A stretch of DNA of 64,000 nucleotides from Variovorax sp. YR216 (GCF_900107745.1 NZ_FNRO01000001.1:372001-436000), one strand, 5' to 3'. Positions 28,938 through 41,125 are shown, counted from the stretch's first letter. Notes: generated by a model not told the origin, from the letters alone. Made by a program: numbers and translations.

Positions 28938-29733
28938 GCGTGCTGATTCTGGCAATCCTGTCCAGAACCCACCCGGCGGCGCATTGACCGAAGGTCGCCG
29001 TGACGCTGACGACCGATCCATAGCCATGGCAGTTGAGCGACCCGTCGCCCGCGACCGCGCACGAGGCATCGGGGGGCGCCACGCTCTCACGGCTGAACAC
29101 ACAGGCGACACCGATCTTCCGGCCTTCGCGCGGCGCGCCGTGTTCCTTGCGCAGTCGTTGGCGCAACTGCGCGAGCAAGGGGTCATGCGTCACCAGCGAA
29201 AGGTCGTCGATGTCGACCTTGTGCGCCAGACGCTTGCCCCCCGCCGCGCCCACCGTGATGAAGCCGGCCTTGGTGGCGCGAGCCCAGGCCGCCATCGCCA
29301 CCTTGGCCCGCACCTGATCGCAGGCATCGATGACTGCTGCCGGCACGCCGTGCGCTTCGCGTGCATTGGCAAGCAACGCCTCCCAGTTTCCCGGCTCCAC
29401 GAATTCGTCGATCGCCAACACCTCGCACGAAGGGTTGATCTGCGCGATGCGCTCCCGCATCGCTTCGACCTTGGCCTGCCCGATCGTTGCGTCGAGCGCA
29501 TGGATCTGGCGGTTGATGTTCGATTCGGCGATGTGGTCGAGGTCGATCAGCGTCAGTCGCCCGACCCCGCTTCGCGCGAGCGCTTCGACCGCCCATGAAC
29601 CGACCCCGCCGATGCCGGCGACCATCACATGCGACGAACGGATCGCAGCCGCACCCGCGACGCCGTAGAGGCGCTCCAGCCCGCCAAAGCGGCGAGCCAG
29701 GTCCGCATCGTCCGAAGCAACGGCCGGCGTCAT
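28933..29733 (-). CDS. tcdA: tRNA threonylcarbamoyladenosine dehydratase
   Basis: The 266-residue E1/ThiF-like enzyme has an ATP-binding Rossmann motif, VMVAGIGGVGSWAVEALARSG (about 35-56), with LIDLDHIAESNINRQ immediately after. It uses ATP to convert t6A37 to cyclic ct6A in ANN-reading tRNAs such as tRNA-Lys. The length matches TcdA/CsdL. It lies 25 bp downstream of cpoB and just upstream of tRNA-Lys(UUU), which would be one of its substrates. Confidence 0.92.
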   Translation of the reverse strand: MTPAVASDDADLARRFGGLERLYGVAGAAAIRSSHVMVAGIGGVGSWAVEALARSGVGRLTLIDLDHIAESNINRQIHALDATIGQAKVEAMRERIAQINPSCEVLAIDEFVEPGNWEALLANAREAHGVPAAVIDACDQVRAKVAMAAWARATKAGFITVGAAGGKRLAHKVDIDDLSLVTHDPLLAQLRQRLRKEHGAPREGRKIGVACVFSRESVAPPDASCAVAGDGSLNCHGYGSVVSVTATFGQCAAGWVLDRIARISTL

Positions 29734-29758
29734 GATGTGGCGCGATGAAGGGCCGCGC

Positions 29759-30505
29759 TCAACGCAGCCGCGAAAGCCGCTCGCGTCCGGCCTGCGCGGC
29801 CTCGGATTGCGGGTAGGCCTTCGTCAGGTCCTCGAGCGTGCGCCGCGCCGCCTTCGTGTCCTTCAACTCGATCTGGCAGTTCGCGATCGACAGCACCGCC
29901 TCGGGCGCCTTCGCATGGTCGGGCGCGAGCGAAAGCATCGAGCGGAAGTTCGCGATGGCCTCGTTGTAGTTGCGGGTCGCGTACTGCGCGTTGCCAAGCC
30001 AGAACAGCGCCGAAGCGTTGTAACCACTCTGCGGATAGCGCTTCACGAAATCCGCGAAAGCGGTTTGCGCCTGCGCGAACTGCCCCGCACGGAAGACGCC
30101 CAGCGCCGCTTCGAAGTCCGCCTTCTCTCGCGGATCGGCATTGAATTCGCGTCCGTCGATCGCGACCTTCGAGGGCTCGTTCTTCTTGAGCTGGGTGTCG
30201 AGGTCGGTCTGGCGCTGCTGCATCTCGGAGAGCGACTTCGTGAGCTGCTCGTTCTGGCCCGTCATGCGGGCCAGGTCGCCGCGCATCTGCTCGATCTGGT
30301 TCTGCAGATCGAGCAGGCTGCGACGCAGCTGAGCGTTTTCGTCGGCACCTTGCGTGCGAATGGTCTCGACTCGCTGACGCAAGTCGAGAATCGCGCGCCG
30401 AGCCTCGTCGTCTTCGAAAAGAGCGGCCTGTGCGCCCAGCGAGGCGCACAGCAATGCGGCTGCGAGGGCGCTGCCTCGCAAGAAAGCACCGCGCATCATC
30501 ATCAA
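29759..30505 (-). CDS. cpoB: Cell division coordinator CpoB (YbgF)
   Basis: The 248-residue periplasmic protein has a signal peptide ending GAQA (about residue 27), an N-terminal coiled coil (about 35-110; QRVETIRTQGADENAQLRR and similar heptads) and three C-terminal TPR-like repeats from DFEAALGVFRAGQFAQA onward. CpoB trimers link the Tol-Pal system to PBP1B during constriction. It overlaps pal by four bases (ATGA), the standard position. Confidence 0.92.
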   Translation of the reverse strand: MMMMRGAFLRGSALAAALLCASLGAQAALFEDDEARRAILDLRQRVETIRTQGADENAQLRRSLLDLQNQIEQMRGDLARMTGQNEQLTKSLSEMQQRQTDLDTQLKKNEPSKVAIDGREFNADPREKADFEAALGVFRAGQFAQAQTAFADFVKRYPQSGYNASALFWLGNAQYATRNYNEAIANFRSMLSLAPDHAKAPEAVLSIANCQIELKDTKAARRTLEDLTKAYPQSEAAQAGRERLSRLR

Positions 30506-31011
30506 CGGTAGGTGATTTCGGCGCGGCGGTTCTGCGCCCAGACGTCCTCACCCGTGCCTTGAGCCGCCGGCTTTTCCTTGCCGAAGCTCACGGCCTCGAT
30601 CTGGCTGTCGGACACGCCGAGCAGCACCAGCGCACGGCGCACGGCCTCGGAGCGCTTCTGGCCGAGGGCCAGGTTGTACTCGCGGCCGCCGCGTTCGTCG
30701 GTGTGGCCTTCGATCGAGACGCGGCGCTGCGGGTTCGCCTTCAGGAAGCGGGCATGGCCGTCGATCAGCGACTGGAATTCGGGCTTGACGGTGTAGCTGT
30801 CGAAGTCGAAATAGATGATCCGTGCCACACCGACCGGACCCTGCGCGGTTTGCGCATTCGGGTCGATCGTGACCGGAGCGACGCCGCTGGCCGCCCCACC
30901 CGAGCCCTGGCCGCCGCGGTCCGTCACCGGGGCTTCGTTGAGCTTCGTGCCCGACGAGCAGCCTGCGATGAGCGCGACGATGGCCAGCGAATAAATCGTA
31001 CGTTTCAACAT
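30502..31011 (-). CDS. pal: Peptidoglycan-associated lipoprotein Pal
   Basis: The 169-residue outer-membrane lipoprotein has lipobox IAGC (Cys18), a short Gly/Ala linker and an OmpA-like peptidoglycan-binding domain (about 55-169). That domain contains YFDFDSYTVKPEF, the diaminopimelate-contact region EGHTDERGGREYNLALGQKR and a final RRAEITYR. It anchors the outer membrane to the wall and binds TolB. It lies 19 bp after tolB. Confidence 0.96.
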   Translation of the reverse strand: MLKRTIYSLAIVALIAGCSSGTKLNEAPVTDRGGQGSGGAASGVAPVTIDPNAQTAQGPVGVARIIYFDFDSYTVKPEFQSLIDGHARFLKANPQRRVSIEGHTDERGGREYNLALGQKRSEAVRRALVLLGVSDSQIEAVSFGKEKPAAQGTGEDVWAQNRRAEITYR

Positions 31012-31030
31012 TTCGAACTCCTCAAGTTAA

Positions 31031-32347
31031 TCATTGCTTTTGAAACGGACCCCAGTCCGGTTCGCGGATGTCTCCTGCCTGTCCTGCCAGGCGGGCTTTT
31101 ATCTTTCCGTCCAGCGTCGTGGTCATCAGGGCCTCCCGGCCTTGAAGCTTCGTGGCGTAGACGATCAATTTGCTATTGGGCGCAAAACTGGGGCGCTCGT
31201 CGGCAGTGGTGTCGGTGATGGCCTGCGCGTTGCCGGACTGCAGATCCATCACATGGAGTTTGAATCCGCCGTTGACGCGCGAGATGTAGGCCAACCACCG
31301 CCCATCGCCGCTGATGGACGGAGAGATGTTGTAGGTGCCGTTGAAGGTCACGCGGGTCGGATTGCCACCGCTGGCACTCATCTTGTAAATCTGGGGCGCG
31401 CCCCCGCGATCGCTCACGAAGTAGATGGTGCTGCCATCCGCCGAGTACACCGGCTCGGTGTCGATGCTGTTGCTCTGCGTGAGACGGCGGGGCTCCCCGC
31501 CAGCGGAAGAGATCGTGTAGAGCTGCGAGCCGCCATCCCGGCTCAGCGTGACGGCGAGCGTGTTGCCATCGGGCGCCCAGGCCGGTGCGCTGTTGGAGCC
31601 GCGGAAATTGGCAACCAGGCGACGCTGACCGCTCGCGACGTTGTGCACGTAGACCACCGGCTTGCGCGATTCGAAGGACACGTAGGCGAGCTGCGTGCCA
31701 TTGGAAGACCAGCGCGGCGAGATGATCGGCTCGGGGCTGGCGAGCGCGGCCTGCGCGTTCTCGCCATCGGCGTCGGCCACCCACAGGCTGTAGCGGCTGC
31801 CGCCCTTGGTGACGTAGGCGATGCGGGTCGAGAAGATGCCTTTCTCGCCGGTGAGTTTCTCGTAGACGTAGTCGGCGATGCGGTGCGAAGCGAGGCGCAG
31901 ATCGCCCTGCGGCACGGTATAGCTCTGACCGCCGAGATCCTGGCCGCGAACCACATCCCAAAGGCGAAAGCTCACGGTGTAGCGGCCGTCTGGAAGGCGT
32001 GTCACGCTGCCTGCCACCAGGGAGTCGGCAGTGCGCTGGCGCCACAGGCTCAGGTCGGGACGGGAGTTCTCGTCGAGCGCCTGCCCCGAAGCGTCGACGC
32101 CACGGAACTGGCCGCTGCGCTCGAGGTCGGCCTGCACGATGGCGGAAATCTTCTGGGGCGAGCTGTCCTCACCCTTGAAGGGAACGAGCGCAATGGGCAG
32201 CTGCGTCAACCCCACGCCCGACACCTCGACCCGGAACTGGGCGAGTGCAGGAAGAACGGGGGAGGCAGCGAGAGCCGCAATCAAGGCGCGGCGAGCGAGG
32301 AACGATGAAGAAGGGGTTGGGGATAAGTCTTGCAACGGCTTTTTCAT
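31031..32347 (-). CDS. tolB: Tol-Pal system protein TolB
   Basis: The 438-residue periplasmic protein has a twin-domain structure: an N-terminal anticodon-synthetase-like domain after the signal region, and a six-bladed beta-propeller of WD40/PD40 repeats (IISPRWSSNGTQLAYVS, SAPAWAPDGNTLAVTLS, TEPVYSADGSTIYFVSDR). FLARRALIAALAASPVLPALAQ is the signal peptide, reached from ATG 32347. TolB binds Pal and outer-membrane proteins. tolQRA are not upstream here; the neighbour is a divergent flippase gene. Confidence 0.95.
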   Translation of the reverse strand: MKKPLQDLSPTPSSSFLARRALIAALAASPVLPALAQFRVEVSGVGLTQLPIALVPFKGEDSSPQKISAIVQADLERSGQFRGVDASGQALDENSRPDLSLWRQRTADSLVAGSVTRLPDGRYTVSFRLWDVVRGQDLGGQSYTVPQGDLRLASHRIADYVYEKLTGEKGIFSTRIAYVTKGGSRYSLWVADADGENAQAALASPEPIISPRWSSNGTQLAYVSFESRKPVVYVHNVASGQRRLVANFRGSNSAPAWAPDGNTLAVTLSRDGGSQLYTISSAGGEPRRLTQSNSIDTEPVYSADGSTIYFVSDRGGAPQIYKMSASGGNPTRVTFNGTYNISPSISGDGRWLAYISRVNGGFKLHVMDLQSGNAQAITDTTADERPSFAPNSKLIVYATKLQGREALMTTTLDGKIKARLAGQAGDIREPDWGPFQKQ

Positions 32348-32496
32348 GCGGTTCGGAGAGATTTCCGAGGAATAAGTTTCCCGCCTCGGACCTGACGGGG
32401 TCACATGGTACACATTGCGATGCGGCCCAAGTCACAAAACGTGTACAAGAACCGGTCCGGTCCTACATGGAAGGCGCGAACGTAGAATGCGCCGCC

Positions 32497-34277
32497 ATGC
32501 AACCCTCCCCCGCCGCCCCCGATGAGCGGCCCCCGCTGACGCGTCGACTCGCGCGATTGATGACCTGGTTCGGCGGTTCGCGCCAATGGTGGGCCATCGG
32601 ATTCCTTACCGCCAGCATCGCCGCGCTGACCGAAGCGCTCATGCCCGCGCTCACGAAGCCCCTGCTCGACCGAGGCTTCACCAAGGGCCAACTGCAGCTC
32701 TGGATGGTGCCGGCGGCGATGATTTCGCTTTTCGCAGTCCGCGGGCTCGCGCAGTTCGCTTCGCAATACGCACTCTCGCGCATCGCGAATGAAGGCATGC
32801 AGCGGCTTCGCCGCATGCTCTTCCAGAAACTCATGGCGGCCGAGCTCGCATTGTTTTCGCGCCAGTCGGCCAGCGCGCTGTCCAACACCGTCATCTATGA
32901 AGTGCAGACCGGGGGGATGCTGCTGATACAGGCCCTGCTGGGGCTGTCACGCGATGGGCTCACCCTGATCGCGCTCGTGATCTACCTGCTCTACCTCAAC
33001 TGGAAGCTCACGCTCATCATCTGCGCCATGGTGCCGGGTGTCGCGTGGATCATGAAGACGCTGTCGAAGCGCCTCTATCACCTGACGAAACTGGGTCAGC
33101 TCGCAACCGACGAGCTCGCCTATGTCGTCGAAGAAAACGTACTCGCCCATCGGGTCGTGCGCCTGCACAACGCCCAGGCGAGCCAGTTGGGCCGCTTCGA
33201 GCGCTTGAGCCACAGCGTCAATCGCCTGGCGCTGAAATCCACCATTGCTTCCGCCGCGATGACGCCGCTCACGCAGTTGCTAGCCGCCGTCGCGTTGTCC
33301 ATCGTGGTGGTCATCGCGCTGTGGCAAAGCAGCGAACAAGGCCTGACGGTCGGCGGTTTCGTGGCCTACGTCGCCGCCATGGCGATGCTGATTGCGCCGA
33401 TCCGTCGTCTTGCCGACGTGGCGAATCCGATCACCCGAGGACTTGCCGGGCTGGAGCGCGGCCTCGATCTGTTCGACACGGTCGGCCCCGAGAAGCAAGG
33501 CCAACACGAACTCGCGCGCGCCACGGGCCGCATCGAGCTTCGCAAGGCGCGCGTCAACTACCGCGGAAGCGACGAGGCACGTGCCCTCGACGATGTCGAT
33601 CTGGCGATCGAGCCCGGCGAAGTGATCGCCTTCGTGGGACCCTCGGGTTCCGGCAAGACGACCCTCGTCAACCTCCTGCCGCGATTCGTGCTGCCGAGCG
33701 GCGGACAGATCCTGCTCGACGGCCTGGATGTCGCCGAATGGCAGCTCAAGAGCCTGCGCGCGCAGTTCGCCATGGTCAGCCAGGACGTCGTCATGCTCAA
33801 CGACACGCTCGCGGCCAACGTGGCCCTCGGCGCCGAGATCGACCGCGACCGGATCGCCGAATGCGTCACGGCTGCCAACCTCGCGGCGCATGTCGAGAGC
33901 CTGCCCAACGGAATCGACACCGTGCTCGGCCATAACGCGACGCAGCTTTCCGGTGGACAGCGCCAGCGTCTCGCGATCGCGCGCGCCCTCTACAAGGACG
34001 CGCCGATCCTGCTGCTGGACGAGGCCACCTCGGCGCTCGACACCGAATCCGAACGCCTGGTGCAGGAGGCACTTCAACGCCTGATGCAAGGCCGCACCAC
34101 GCTCATCGTCGCGCACCGCCTGTCAACCATCCAGCACGCCGACCGCATCGTGGTCATGGATCATGGCCGCATCGCGGAGCAAGGCAGCCACGCGCAGCTG
34201 ATGGCTTTCGATGGGCTCTACGCAAGGCTGCAGCACCTGGCCATTCGAGGTGCTACCCCGGGCCAGGATCCGACGAT

Positions 34278-34281
<4 letters not shown>
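32497..34281 (+). CDS. msbA: Lipid A flippase MsbA-type ABC exporter
   Basis: The 594-residue half-transporter has six N-terminal transmembrane helices (about 30-320) and one ATPase domain with Walker A GPSGSGKTT, signature LSGGQRQRL, Walker B ILLLDEATSALD and the switch His in VAHRLST. The family flips lipid A core across the inner membrane as a homodimer. An in-frame ATG at 32467 would add ten residues. The stop codon overlaps that of the convergent rng gene. Confidence 0.88.
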
Positions 34282-35804
<1,523 letters not shown>

Positions 35805-35811
35805 CTGTTGT

Positions 35812-36417
35812 CTAAAGCCTGAACCCCGCCTGGCGCAGTAACCGGGCGGTCTCGAACATCGGGAGGCCCATGATGCCCGAATGCGAGCCGCTGATGTGTT
35901 CGATGAATGCGGCCGCACGACCCTGGATGGCGTACGCACCGGCTTTTCCGAGCGGCTCGCCCGTCGCGACGTAGGCGGCGATCCGATCGGCATCGATCGG
36001 CGCGAAGCGCACATGGGACACATTGAGCAACGTCCACCGCTCTGCACCATGCTGCAGCGCGATCGCGGTCATCACGCGGTGGGTGTGGCCGGAAAGCATC
36101 GAGAGCATCCGCCCGGCATCCGCGGCGTCCTCCGGCTTGCCGAGGATCGTCCGCCCGAGCGCCACGGTCGTATCGGCGCACAGGATCGGCGCACGCGGCA
36201 GGCTGCGCTGCTCCCAGCGCGCCACGGCCGCGTCCAGCTTCAGTGCGGTCACCCTCTGGACGTAGGCCGTCGGCGATTCGCCCGGGAGTACCGCCTCGAG
36301 CGCTTCGGCATCTTCGTCCGGCAGGGCAAGCAGCAACTCATGCTTGACGCCCAACTGGCCGAGCAGCTGGGCGCGTCGCGGACTCTGCGACGCGAGATAG
36401 ATGAATTCGGGGGTCAT
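35812..36417 (-). CDS. maf: Maf-family nucleotide pyrophosphatase
   Basis: The 201-residue protein has the Maf signature near the N-terminus ([17 protein letters not shown]) and the catalytic/substrate regions [14 protein letters not shown] and [25 protein letters not shown]. These proteins hydrolyse dTTP/UTP or modified nucleotides to monophosphates. The IQGRA and [10 protein letters not shown] blocks favour the dTTP/UTP (YhdE-like) class. The start overlaps the rlmH stop by four bases. Confidence 0.92.
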   Translation of the reverse strand: MTPEFIYLASQSPRRAQLLGQLGVKHELLLALPDEDAEALEAVLPGESPTAYVQRVTALKLDAAVARWEQRSLPRAPILCADTTVALGRTILGKPEDAADAGRMLSMLSGHTHRVMTAIALQHGAERWTLLNVSHVRFAPIDADRIAAYVATGEPLGKAGAYAIQGRAAAFIEHISGSHSGIMGLPMFETARLLRQAGFRL

Positions 36418-36881
36418 TCGCGGTGGTAGGGATGACCGGCATTGATCGACCAGGCTCGATAGAGCTGTTCGACGAGCAACACCCGAGCCATCGCATGCGG
36501 CAGCGTGAGGTCGGAAAGCCTGATGCGCTCGTGCGCCGCCGCCTTGAATGCGGGGTCGAGTCCGTCGGGCCCGCCAATCACCAGGGCGACGTCGTCGCCC
36601 TCGCCCTGCCATGCCTGCAGCCGGGCGGCCAGCGCCTTGGTGGTGAGCGAGGTCCCTCGTTCGTCGAGCACGACGATGCGCATGCCCTTGGCGATGGCGG
36701 CTTCGATGCGCTCGCGCTCGGCGGCGTAGAGCGTCTCCAGGGTCTTGGAGCCGCGCGGCTCGGTCTTGACCGCACGCAGCTCGAGCTTGAGCTCGGGTGG
36801 AAAGCGCTTGGCGTAATCGTCCCAGGCGGTCTGCGCCCAGTCGGGCACACGCTGCCCGACTGCGACCACCAGGAGTTTCAT
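36414..36881 (-). CDS. rlmH: 23S rRNA pseudouridine-1915 N3-methyltransferase
   Basis: The 155-residue SPOUT-class methyltransferase is the standard length. It has the N-terminal [20 protein letters not shown] and the trefoil-knot SAM site [30 protein letters not shown], ending in the conserved [15 protein letters not shown]. It modifies pseudouridine 1915 in assembled ribosomes. Gene order rsfS-rlmH with a four-base overlap is conserved. Confidence 0.97.
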   Translation of the reverse strand: MKLLVVAVGQRVPDWAQTAWDDYAKRFPPELKLELRAVKTEPRGSKTLETLYAAERERIEAAIAKGMRIVVLDERGTSLTTKALAARLQAWQGEGDDVALVIGGPDGLDPAFKAAAHERIRLSDLTLPHAMARVLLVEQLYRAWSINAGHPYHRE

Positions 36882-37537
36882 GACCGGGCGGACGTGGTCT
36901 TGCGCGCCGCCTTCTTCGCCGGTGCCGCTTTCTTCGCCGCAACCTTCTTGGCTGGCGCCTTCACGACGACGGTCTTGGCCGGCTTCGGTGCCGCGGCCTT
37001 CTTTGCGGGCGCCTTCTTTGCGGCAGTCTTCTTGGCATCCGGCCTCTTCCCGGCGAGCTCCGCGGTACGGGCTGCCGTCTTGGCAGCGCTGGAACGCCGC
37101 AGCGACGTGTTCTTCGCGGCTGGAACCTTGTCAGCCTCTTCTGATGCCCTCACCGCCATCGGCTTGGTCGCGCCGAGCTTGGTGCGCACCGGCTTGTCAC
37201 CCCAGATTTCCTCGAGGTGATAGTACTGGCGGATCGCCGGCTGCATGATGTGCGCGACCGCGGAGCCACAGTCCACGATGATCCACTCGCCGTTGGCTTC
37301 CCCTTCGACGCGCGGCTTGTTGAAGCCCGCCTCGCGCACCGCGTCGAGCACGCTCGCTGCAAGCGCCTTGGTCTGGCGATTGGAGGTTCCGGAAGCGACG
37401 ATCACGCGCTCGAAGAGCGGGGAAAGATGCTCGGTATCGAAAACCTGGATGTCCTGCGCCTTGACGTCCTCGAGGCCATCGATGATGGCCCTCTGGAGTT
37501 TCTGCGTGTCTTTCTTGGCGGCGGCTTCAGTTCTCAT
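36878..37537 (-). CDS. rsfS: Ribosomal silencing factor RsfS with long basic tail
   Basis: Residues 1-117 are the whole RsfS domain ([39 protein letters not shown] ending). This domain binds ribosomal protein uL14 and blocks subunit joining in starvation. Residues 118-219 are an added tail of Lys, Ala and Pro ([17 protein letters not shown] and similar), resembling histone H1-like repeats and almost doubling the usual length of about 110. The tail has no disrupted frame. It overlaps rlmH (ATGA) and nadD (TGATG). Confidence 0.93.
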   Translation of the reverse strand: MRTEAAAKKDTQKLQRAIIDGLEDVKAQDIQVFDTEHLSPLFERVIVASGTSNRQTKALAASVLDAVREAGFNKPRVEGEANGEWIIVDCGSAVAHIMQPAIRQYYHLEEIWGDKPVRTKLGATKPMAVRASEEADKVPAAKNTSLRRSSAAKTAARTAELAGKRPDAKKTAAKKAPAKKAAAPKPAKTVVVKAPAKKVAAKKAAPAKKAARKTTSARS

Positions 37538-38157
37538 CAGGCGGATCGGTAGAGGTGGTGTTGTTCAATATAGCGTGCAACCGCCGGCGGAACCAGTTGG
37601 CGAAGATCCTCCCCCCGCATGGCGCGCGCGCGGATGTCGGTCGCGCTGATGTCCATCGGAGGGAGCTGGAGCTTTTCGAAGTGGGCGCCGGGCGGCACGG
37701 GAGGCAGCGATGATGGATCGAACTGCACGTCAGAGCCCGTGGGTAGTGCGCGGTATGCTACGGAAATTATAGCGATCGAAAGAATCTCCTCCCAGCCGTG
37801 CCAGTGGTGCAGGGAGTTGGCCTGGTCGGCGCCCATGATGAGCACGAGCTGCGCGCCGGGCAATTCATGTTGCAGTTCGCGCAACGTGTCGAGCGTGTAG
37901 GTCGGGCCAGGTCGAAGGATCTCGCGCGGATCGACGCTGGTGCCGGCCAGATCGCCGAAGGCAAGTCGCGACATGGCGAGGCGATGCTCAGGCGCGCTCA
38001 GCGGCCGGTCCTTGTGCCAGGCCTGCCCCGTGGGGAAGATGCGCAACTCCGCCAGGTCAAGCTGTGCGAGCGCGGCCTGCGCCATGGCCACGTGCGCGTT
38101 GTGGGGCGGATCGAACGCCCCGCCAAAAACTCCGATCCTCGGCTTCTTCAAAGCCAT
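37537..38157 (-). CDS. nadD: Nicotinate-nucleotide adenylyltransferase
   Basis: The 206-residue enzyme joins nicotinate mononucleotide and ATP to give deamido-NAD. It has the nucleotidyltransferase motif [15 protein letters not shown] near the N-terminus, [20 protein letters not shown] in the middle and the [13 protein letters not shown] signature (ISxTxxR). Start ATG 38157 overlaps the hemF stop by ten bases. The nadD-rsfS-rlmH order is widely conserved. Confidence 0.95.
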   Translation of the reverse strand: MALKKPRIGVFGGAFDPPHNAHVAMAQAALAQLDLAELRIFPTGQAWHKDRPLSAPEHRLAMSRLAFGDLAGTSVDPREILRPGPTYTLDTLRELQHELPGAQLVLIMGADQANSLHHWHGWEEILSIAIISVAYRALPTGSDVQFDPSSLPPVPPGAHFEKLQLPPMDISATDIRARAMRGEDLRQLVPPAVARYIEQHHLYRSA

Positions 38158-39077
38158 TCACGTCGCACGATGAAATCGCGGTACAGCGCCGCTTCGGGGC
38201 TGCCCGGCTCGGGCTCCTGCCGGTACGCCCAGCTTGCGAGCGGCGGCATCGACAGGAGGATCGATTCAGTGCGCCCGCCCGATTGCAGGCCGAAGTGCGT
38301 CCCGCGATCCCACACGAGGTTGAACTCGACGTAGCGGCCGCGCCGATATAGCTGGAAGCCCCGCTCGCGCTCCCCATAGAGCGTGTTGCGGCGGCGCTCG
38401 ACGATCGGCAGGTAGGCCGGCAGGAAGGCGTCGCCGACAGAACGCAGCATCGCGAAGCTGCGTTCGAAACCGAGCTCGGAGAAATCGTCGAAGAAGATGC
38501 CGCCCACCCCTCGCTGCTCGTTGCGATGCTTGAGGAAGAAATAGTCATCGCACCACGCCTTGAAGCGGGAGTACTTGTCGTCGCCGAAAGGCGCGAGCGC
38601 GTCACGGCAGGTACGGTGGAAATGGACCGCATCCTCCTCGAACCCGTAGTACGGCGTCAGGTCCATGCCGCCGCCGAACCAGCAGACCGGCGGCGCATCG
38701 GCAGGGAGCGCGGCGAGCATCCGCACATTCATGTGCACCGTCGGCACGTACGGATTGCGCGGATGGAAGACCAGCGACACGCCCATGGCCTCGAACGGCG
38801 CGCCGGCCAACTCCGGCCGATGCTGGGTCGCCGATGGCGGCAGCTTCGGGCCGCGCACCTGCGAGAAGCCGCAGCCTGCGCGCTCGAAGAGCCCGCCCGC
38901 CTCCATGATGCAGGTCAGGCCGCTGCCTTGAAGCGGTTCGCCCGGGGCCTTGTGCCACTCGTCGCGCACGCATTGGCTGCCATCCGCCGATTCGATCGCG
39001 GAAACGATGCGCTGCTGCAGACCGCGCAGGTAGTCGCCCACCTCCTGCGGTCTGGCTTCGAGCGGGGTGGGTTCCAT
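38148..39077 (-). CDS. hemF: Oxygen-dependent coproporphyrinogen III oxidase
   Basis: The 309-residue cytosolic dimer decarboxylates coproporphyrinogen III to protoporphyrinogen IX using O2. Signature blocks are [36 protein letters not shown] and [17 protein letters not shown], with [21 protein letters not shown] at the C-terminus. It sits in the purD-hemF-nadD run, 7 bp after purD. An upstream extension is open but lacks family sequence, so ATG 39077 was chosen. Confidence 0.96.
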   Translation of the reverse strand: MEPTPLEARPQEVGDYLRGLQQRIVSAIESADGSQCVRDEWHKAPGEPLQGSGLTCIMEAGGLFERAGCGFSQVRGPKLPPSATQHRPELAGAPFEAMGVSLVFHPRNPYVPTVHMNVRMLAALPADAPPVCWFGGGMDLTPYYGFEEDAVHFHRTCRDALAPFGDDKYSRFKAWCDDYFFLKHRNEQRGVGGIFFDDFSELGFERSFAMLRSVGDAFLPAYLPIVERRRNTLYGERERGFQLYRRGRYVEFNLVWDRGTHFGLQSGGRTESILLSMPPLASWAYRQEPEPGSPEAALYRDFIVRREWL

Positions 39078-39084
39078 TCGACGC

Positions 39085-40374
39085 TCAGGCGCCGCGGGCA
39101 TGAACCGCGCGGTGCCCGATGTCCTTGCGGTACTGCGCGCCGTCGAAGCCGATGCGCGCAGCCAACTCGTAGGCACGCTGCTGCGCCTGCTTGACGCTGT
39201 CGGCCAGCACGGTCACGCAGAGCACGCGGCCGCCGCTGGTCTTGAGCTCGCCGCCTTCCAGGGTGGTGCCGGCGTGGAAGACAACCGCATCGGAAGCTTC
39301 AGCCGGAATGCCCTGGATGCGATCCCCCTTGCGCGGCGACAGCGGATAGCCGTGCGCGGCCATCACCACCCCGAGCGCCACACGGCGATCCCATTCGAGC
39401 TCGACCTGATCCAGCGTGCCGTCGGTGGCGTGCCAGAAGACCTCGAACAGGTCGGACTTGAGTCGCAGCATGATGGGCTGCGTTTCCGGGTCGCCCATGC
39501 GGCAATTGAATTCGAGCGTCTTCGGGTGGCCCGCGGCGTCGATCATGAGCCCGGCGTAGAGGAAGCCGGTGTACGGGATGCCGTCCTTTTCCATGCCGCG
39601 GATCGTCGGCAGGATGATTTCGCGCATCGCCCGCGCATGCACTTCCGCAGTGACCACCGGCGCGGGCGAATAGGCGCCCATGCCGCCGGTGTTCGGCCCC
39701 TGGTCGCCATCGAGCAGACGCTTGTGATCCTGGCTGGTCGCCAGCGCGGTGACGTTCTTGCCGTCGCACAGCACGATGAAGCTCGCTTCCTCGCCCTGCA
39801 GGAACTCCTCGATGACGACGCGCGCGCCGCCTTCGTTGTGCGACACGCCGAACTTGTTGTCGAGCAGCATGAAGTCGATGGCTTCGTGCGCCTCGGCCAG
39901 GGTCGTCGCGACGACGACCCCCTTGCCCGCCGCGAGACCGTCGGCCTTGATCACGATCGGCGCGCCCTTGGCATCGACGTATGCATGCGCGGCGGCAGCG
40001 TCTGTGAACGACTCGTACTCGGCAGTGGGAATGCCGTGGCGTTTCATGAACGCCTTCGAGAAAGCCTTGGAGCTTTCGAGCTGCGCGGCGGCCTGGGTCG
40101 GACCGAAGATGCGCATGCCATGCGCGCGGAACTCGTCCACGACGCCGGCAGCCAACGGCGCCTCGGGGCCGACGACGGTCAGCGAGATCTTTTCCTTCTG
40201 CGCCCACTCGCGCAGCGCGGCAGGCGCCGAAACATCGACGCACTCGTAGCGTGCATCCCCGCGGGTGCCGCCATTGCCGGGTGCCACGTACACCTTGCTC
40301 ACGCGCTGGGACTGCGCCAGCCGCCATGCCAGGGCGTGCTCCCGGCCCCCTCCCCCGATCACCAGTACTTTCAT
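39085..40374 (-). CDS. purD: Phosphoribosylamine-glycine ligase
   Basis: The 429-residue ATP-grasp enzyme makes glycinamide ribonucleotide, the second step of purine synthesis. It starts [17 protein letters not shown], has [18 protein letters not shown] in the ATP-grasp domain, the signature [12 protein letters not shown], and the C-terminal domain ending in [23 protein letters not shown]. Length is typical. It lies 25 bp downstream of yebC. Confidence 0.97.
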   Translation of the reverse strand: MKVLVIGGGGREHALAWRLAQSQRVSKVYVAPGNGGTRGDARYECVDVSAPAALREWAQKEKISLTVVGPEAPLAAGVVDEFRAHGMRIFGPTQAAAQLESSKAFSKAFMKRHGIPTAEYESFTDAAAAHAYVDAKGAPIVIKADGLAAGKGVVVATTLAEAHEAIDFMLLDNKFGVSHNEGGARVVIEEFLQGEEASFIVLCDGKNVTALATSQDHKRLLDGDQGPNTGGMGAYSPAPVVTAEVHARAMREIILPTIRGMEKDGIPYTGFLYAGLMIDAAGHPKTLEFNCRMGDPETQPIMLRLKSDLFEVFWHATDGTLDQVELEWDRRVALGVVMAAHGYPLSPRKGDRIQGIPAEASDAVVFHAGTTLEGGELKTSGGRVLCVTVLADSVKQAQQRAYELAARIGFDGAQYRKDIGHRAVHARGA

Positions 40375-40399
40375 TCGCGTGCTTTCGTTCGCGCTTCCG

Positions 40400-41125
40400 T
40401 CAATCGGGCAGCGCAGCGTTGTGATAGACGTCCTGCACGTCGTCGAGGTCCTCCAGGACGTCGAGCAGCTTTTGCATCTTTGCGGCGTCGTCGCCGGCGA
40501 GCTCGATGGTGTTCTCGGCCCGCATCGTGACCTCCGCCACGTCGGGCGTGAGGCCCGCGGCCTCCAGCGCGTTCTTGACGGCTTCGAAATCGCCGGGCGC
40601 GGTCAGGACCTCGATCGCACCGTCGTCGTCGGCGATGACGTCCTCCGCACCCGCGTCGAGCGCCACTTCCATCACCTTGTCCTCGCTGGTGCCCGGCGCA
40701 AAGATGAGCTGACCGCAATGCTTGAACTGGAAGGCGACCGACCCCTCGGTGCCCATGTTGCCGCCGTGCTTGGTGAACGCGTGGCGCACCTCGGCCACGG
40801 TGCGCACCCGGTTGTCGGTCATGGTGTCGATGATGATCGCCGCGCCGCCGATGCCGTAGCCTTCGTAGCGGATTTCCTCGTAGTTCACGCCTTCGAGGTT
40901 GCCGGTGGCCTTGTCGATGTTGCGCTTGATGGTGTCGGCGGGCAGGTTGACCGCCTTGGCCTTGTCGACCGCCAGCCGCAGCCGCGGATTGGCGCTGAGA
41001 TCACCGCCTCCGGCCTTGGCGGCAACCATGATTTCACGGATCGCACGGGTCCAGAGCTTGCCTCGCTTCTCGTCCTGGCGGCCTTTTCGATGCTGGATAT
41101 TCGCCCATTTACTGTGTCCGGCCAT
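40400..41125 (-). CDS. yebC: YebC/TACO1-family regulatory or translation factor
   Basis: The 241-residue protein begins [18 protein letters not shown], the universal YebC start, and has [22 protein letters not shown] and [18 protein letters not shown]. Family members were described as DNA-binding regulators. More recent work links some members to translation of polyproline stretches. It is first gene of the run to rng and divergent from the halogenase-like gene (172 bp between starts). Confidence 0.93.
   Translation of the reverse strand: MAGHSKWANIQHRKGRQDEKRGKLWTRAIREIMVAAKAGGGDLSANPRLRLAVDKAKAVNLPADTIKRNIDKATGNLEGVNYEEIRYEGYGIGGAAIIIDTMTDNRVRTVAEVRHAFTKHGGNMGTEGSVAFQFKHCGQLIFAPGTSEDKVMEVALDAGAEDVIADDDGAIEVLTAPGDFEAVKNALEAAGLTPDVAEVTMRAENTIELAGDDAAKMQKLLDVLEDLDDVQDVYHNAALPD

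Noticed and set aside
32408..32446. Inverted GTACAC (32408) and GTGTAC (32441) between tolB and msbA
   Set aside because: Six-base arms 27 bases apart can arise by chance, and no known regulator site was matched.
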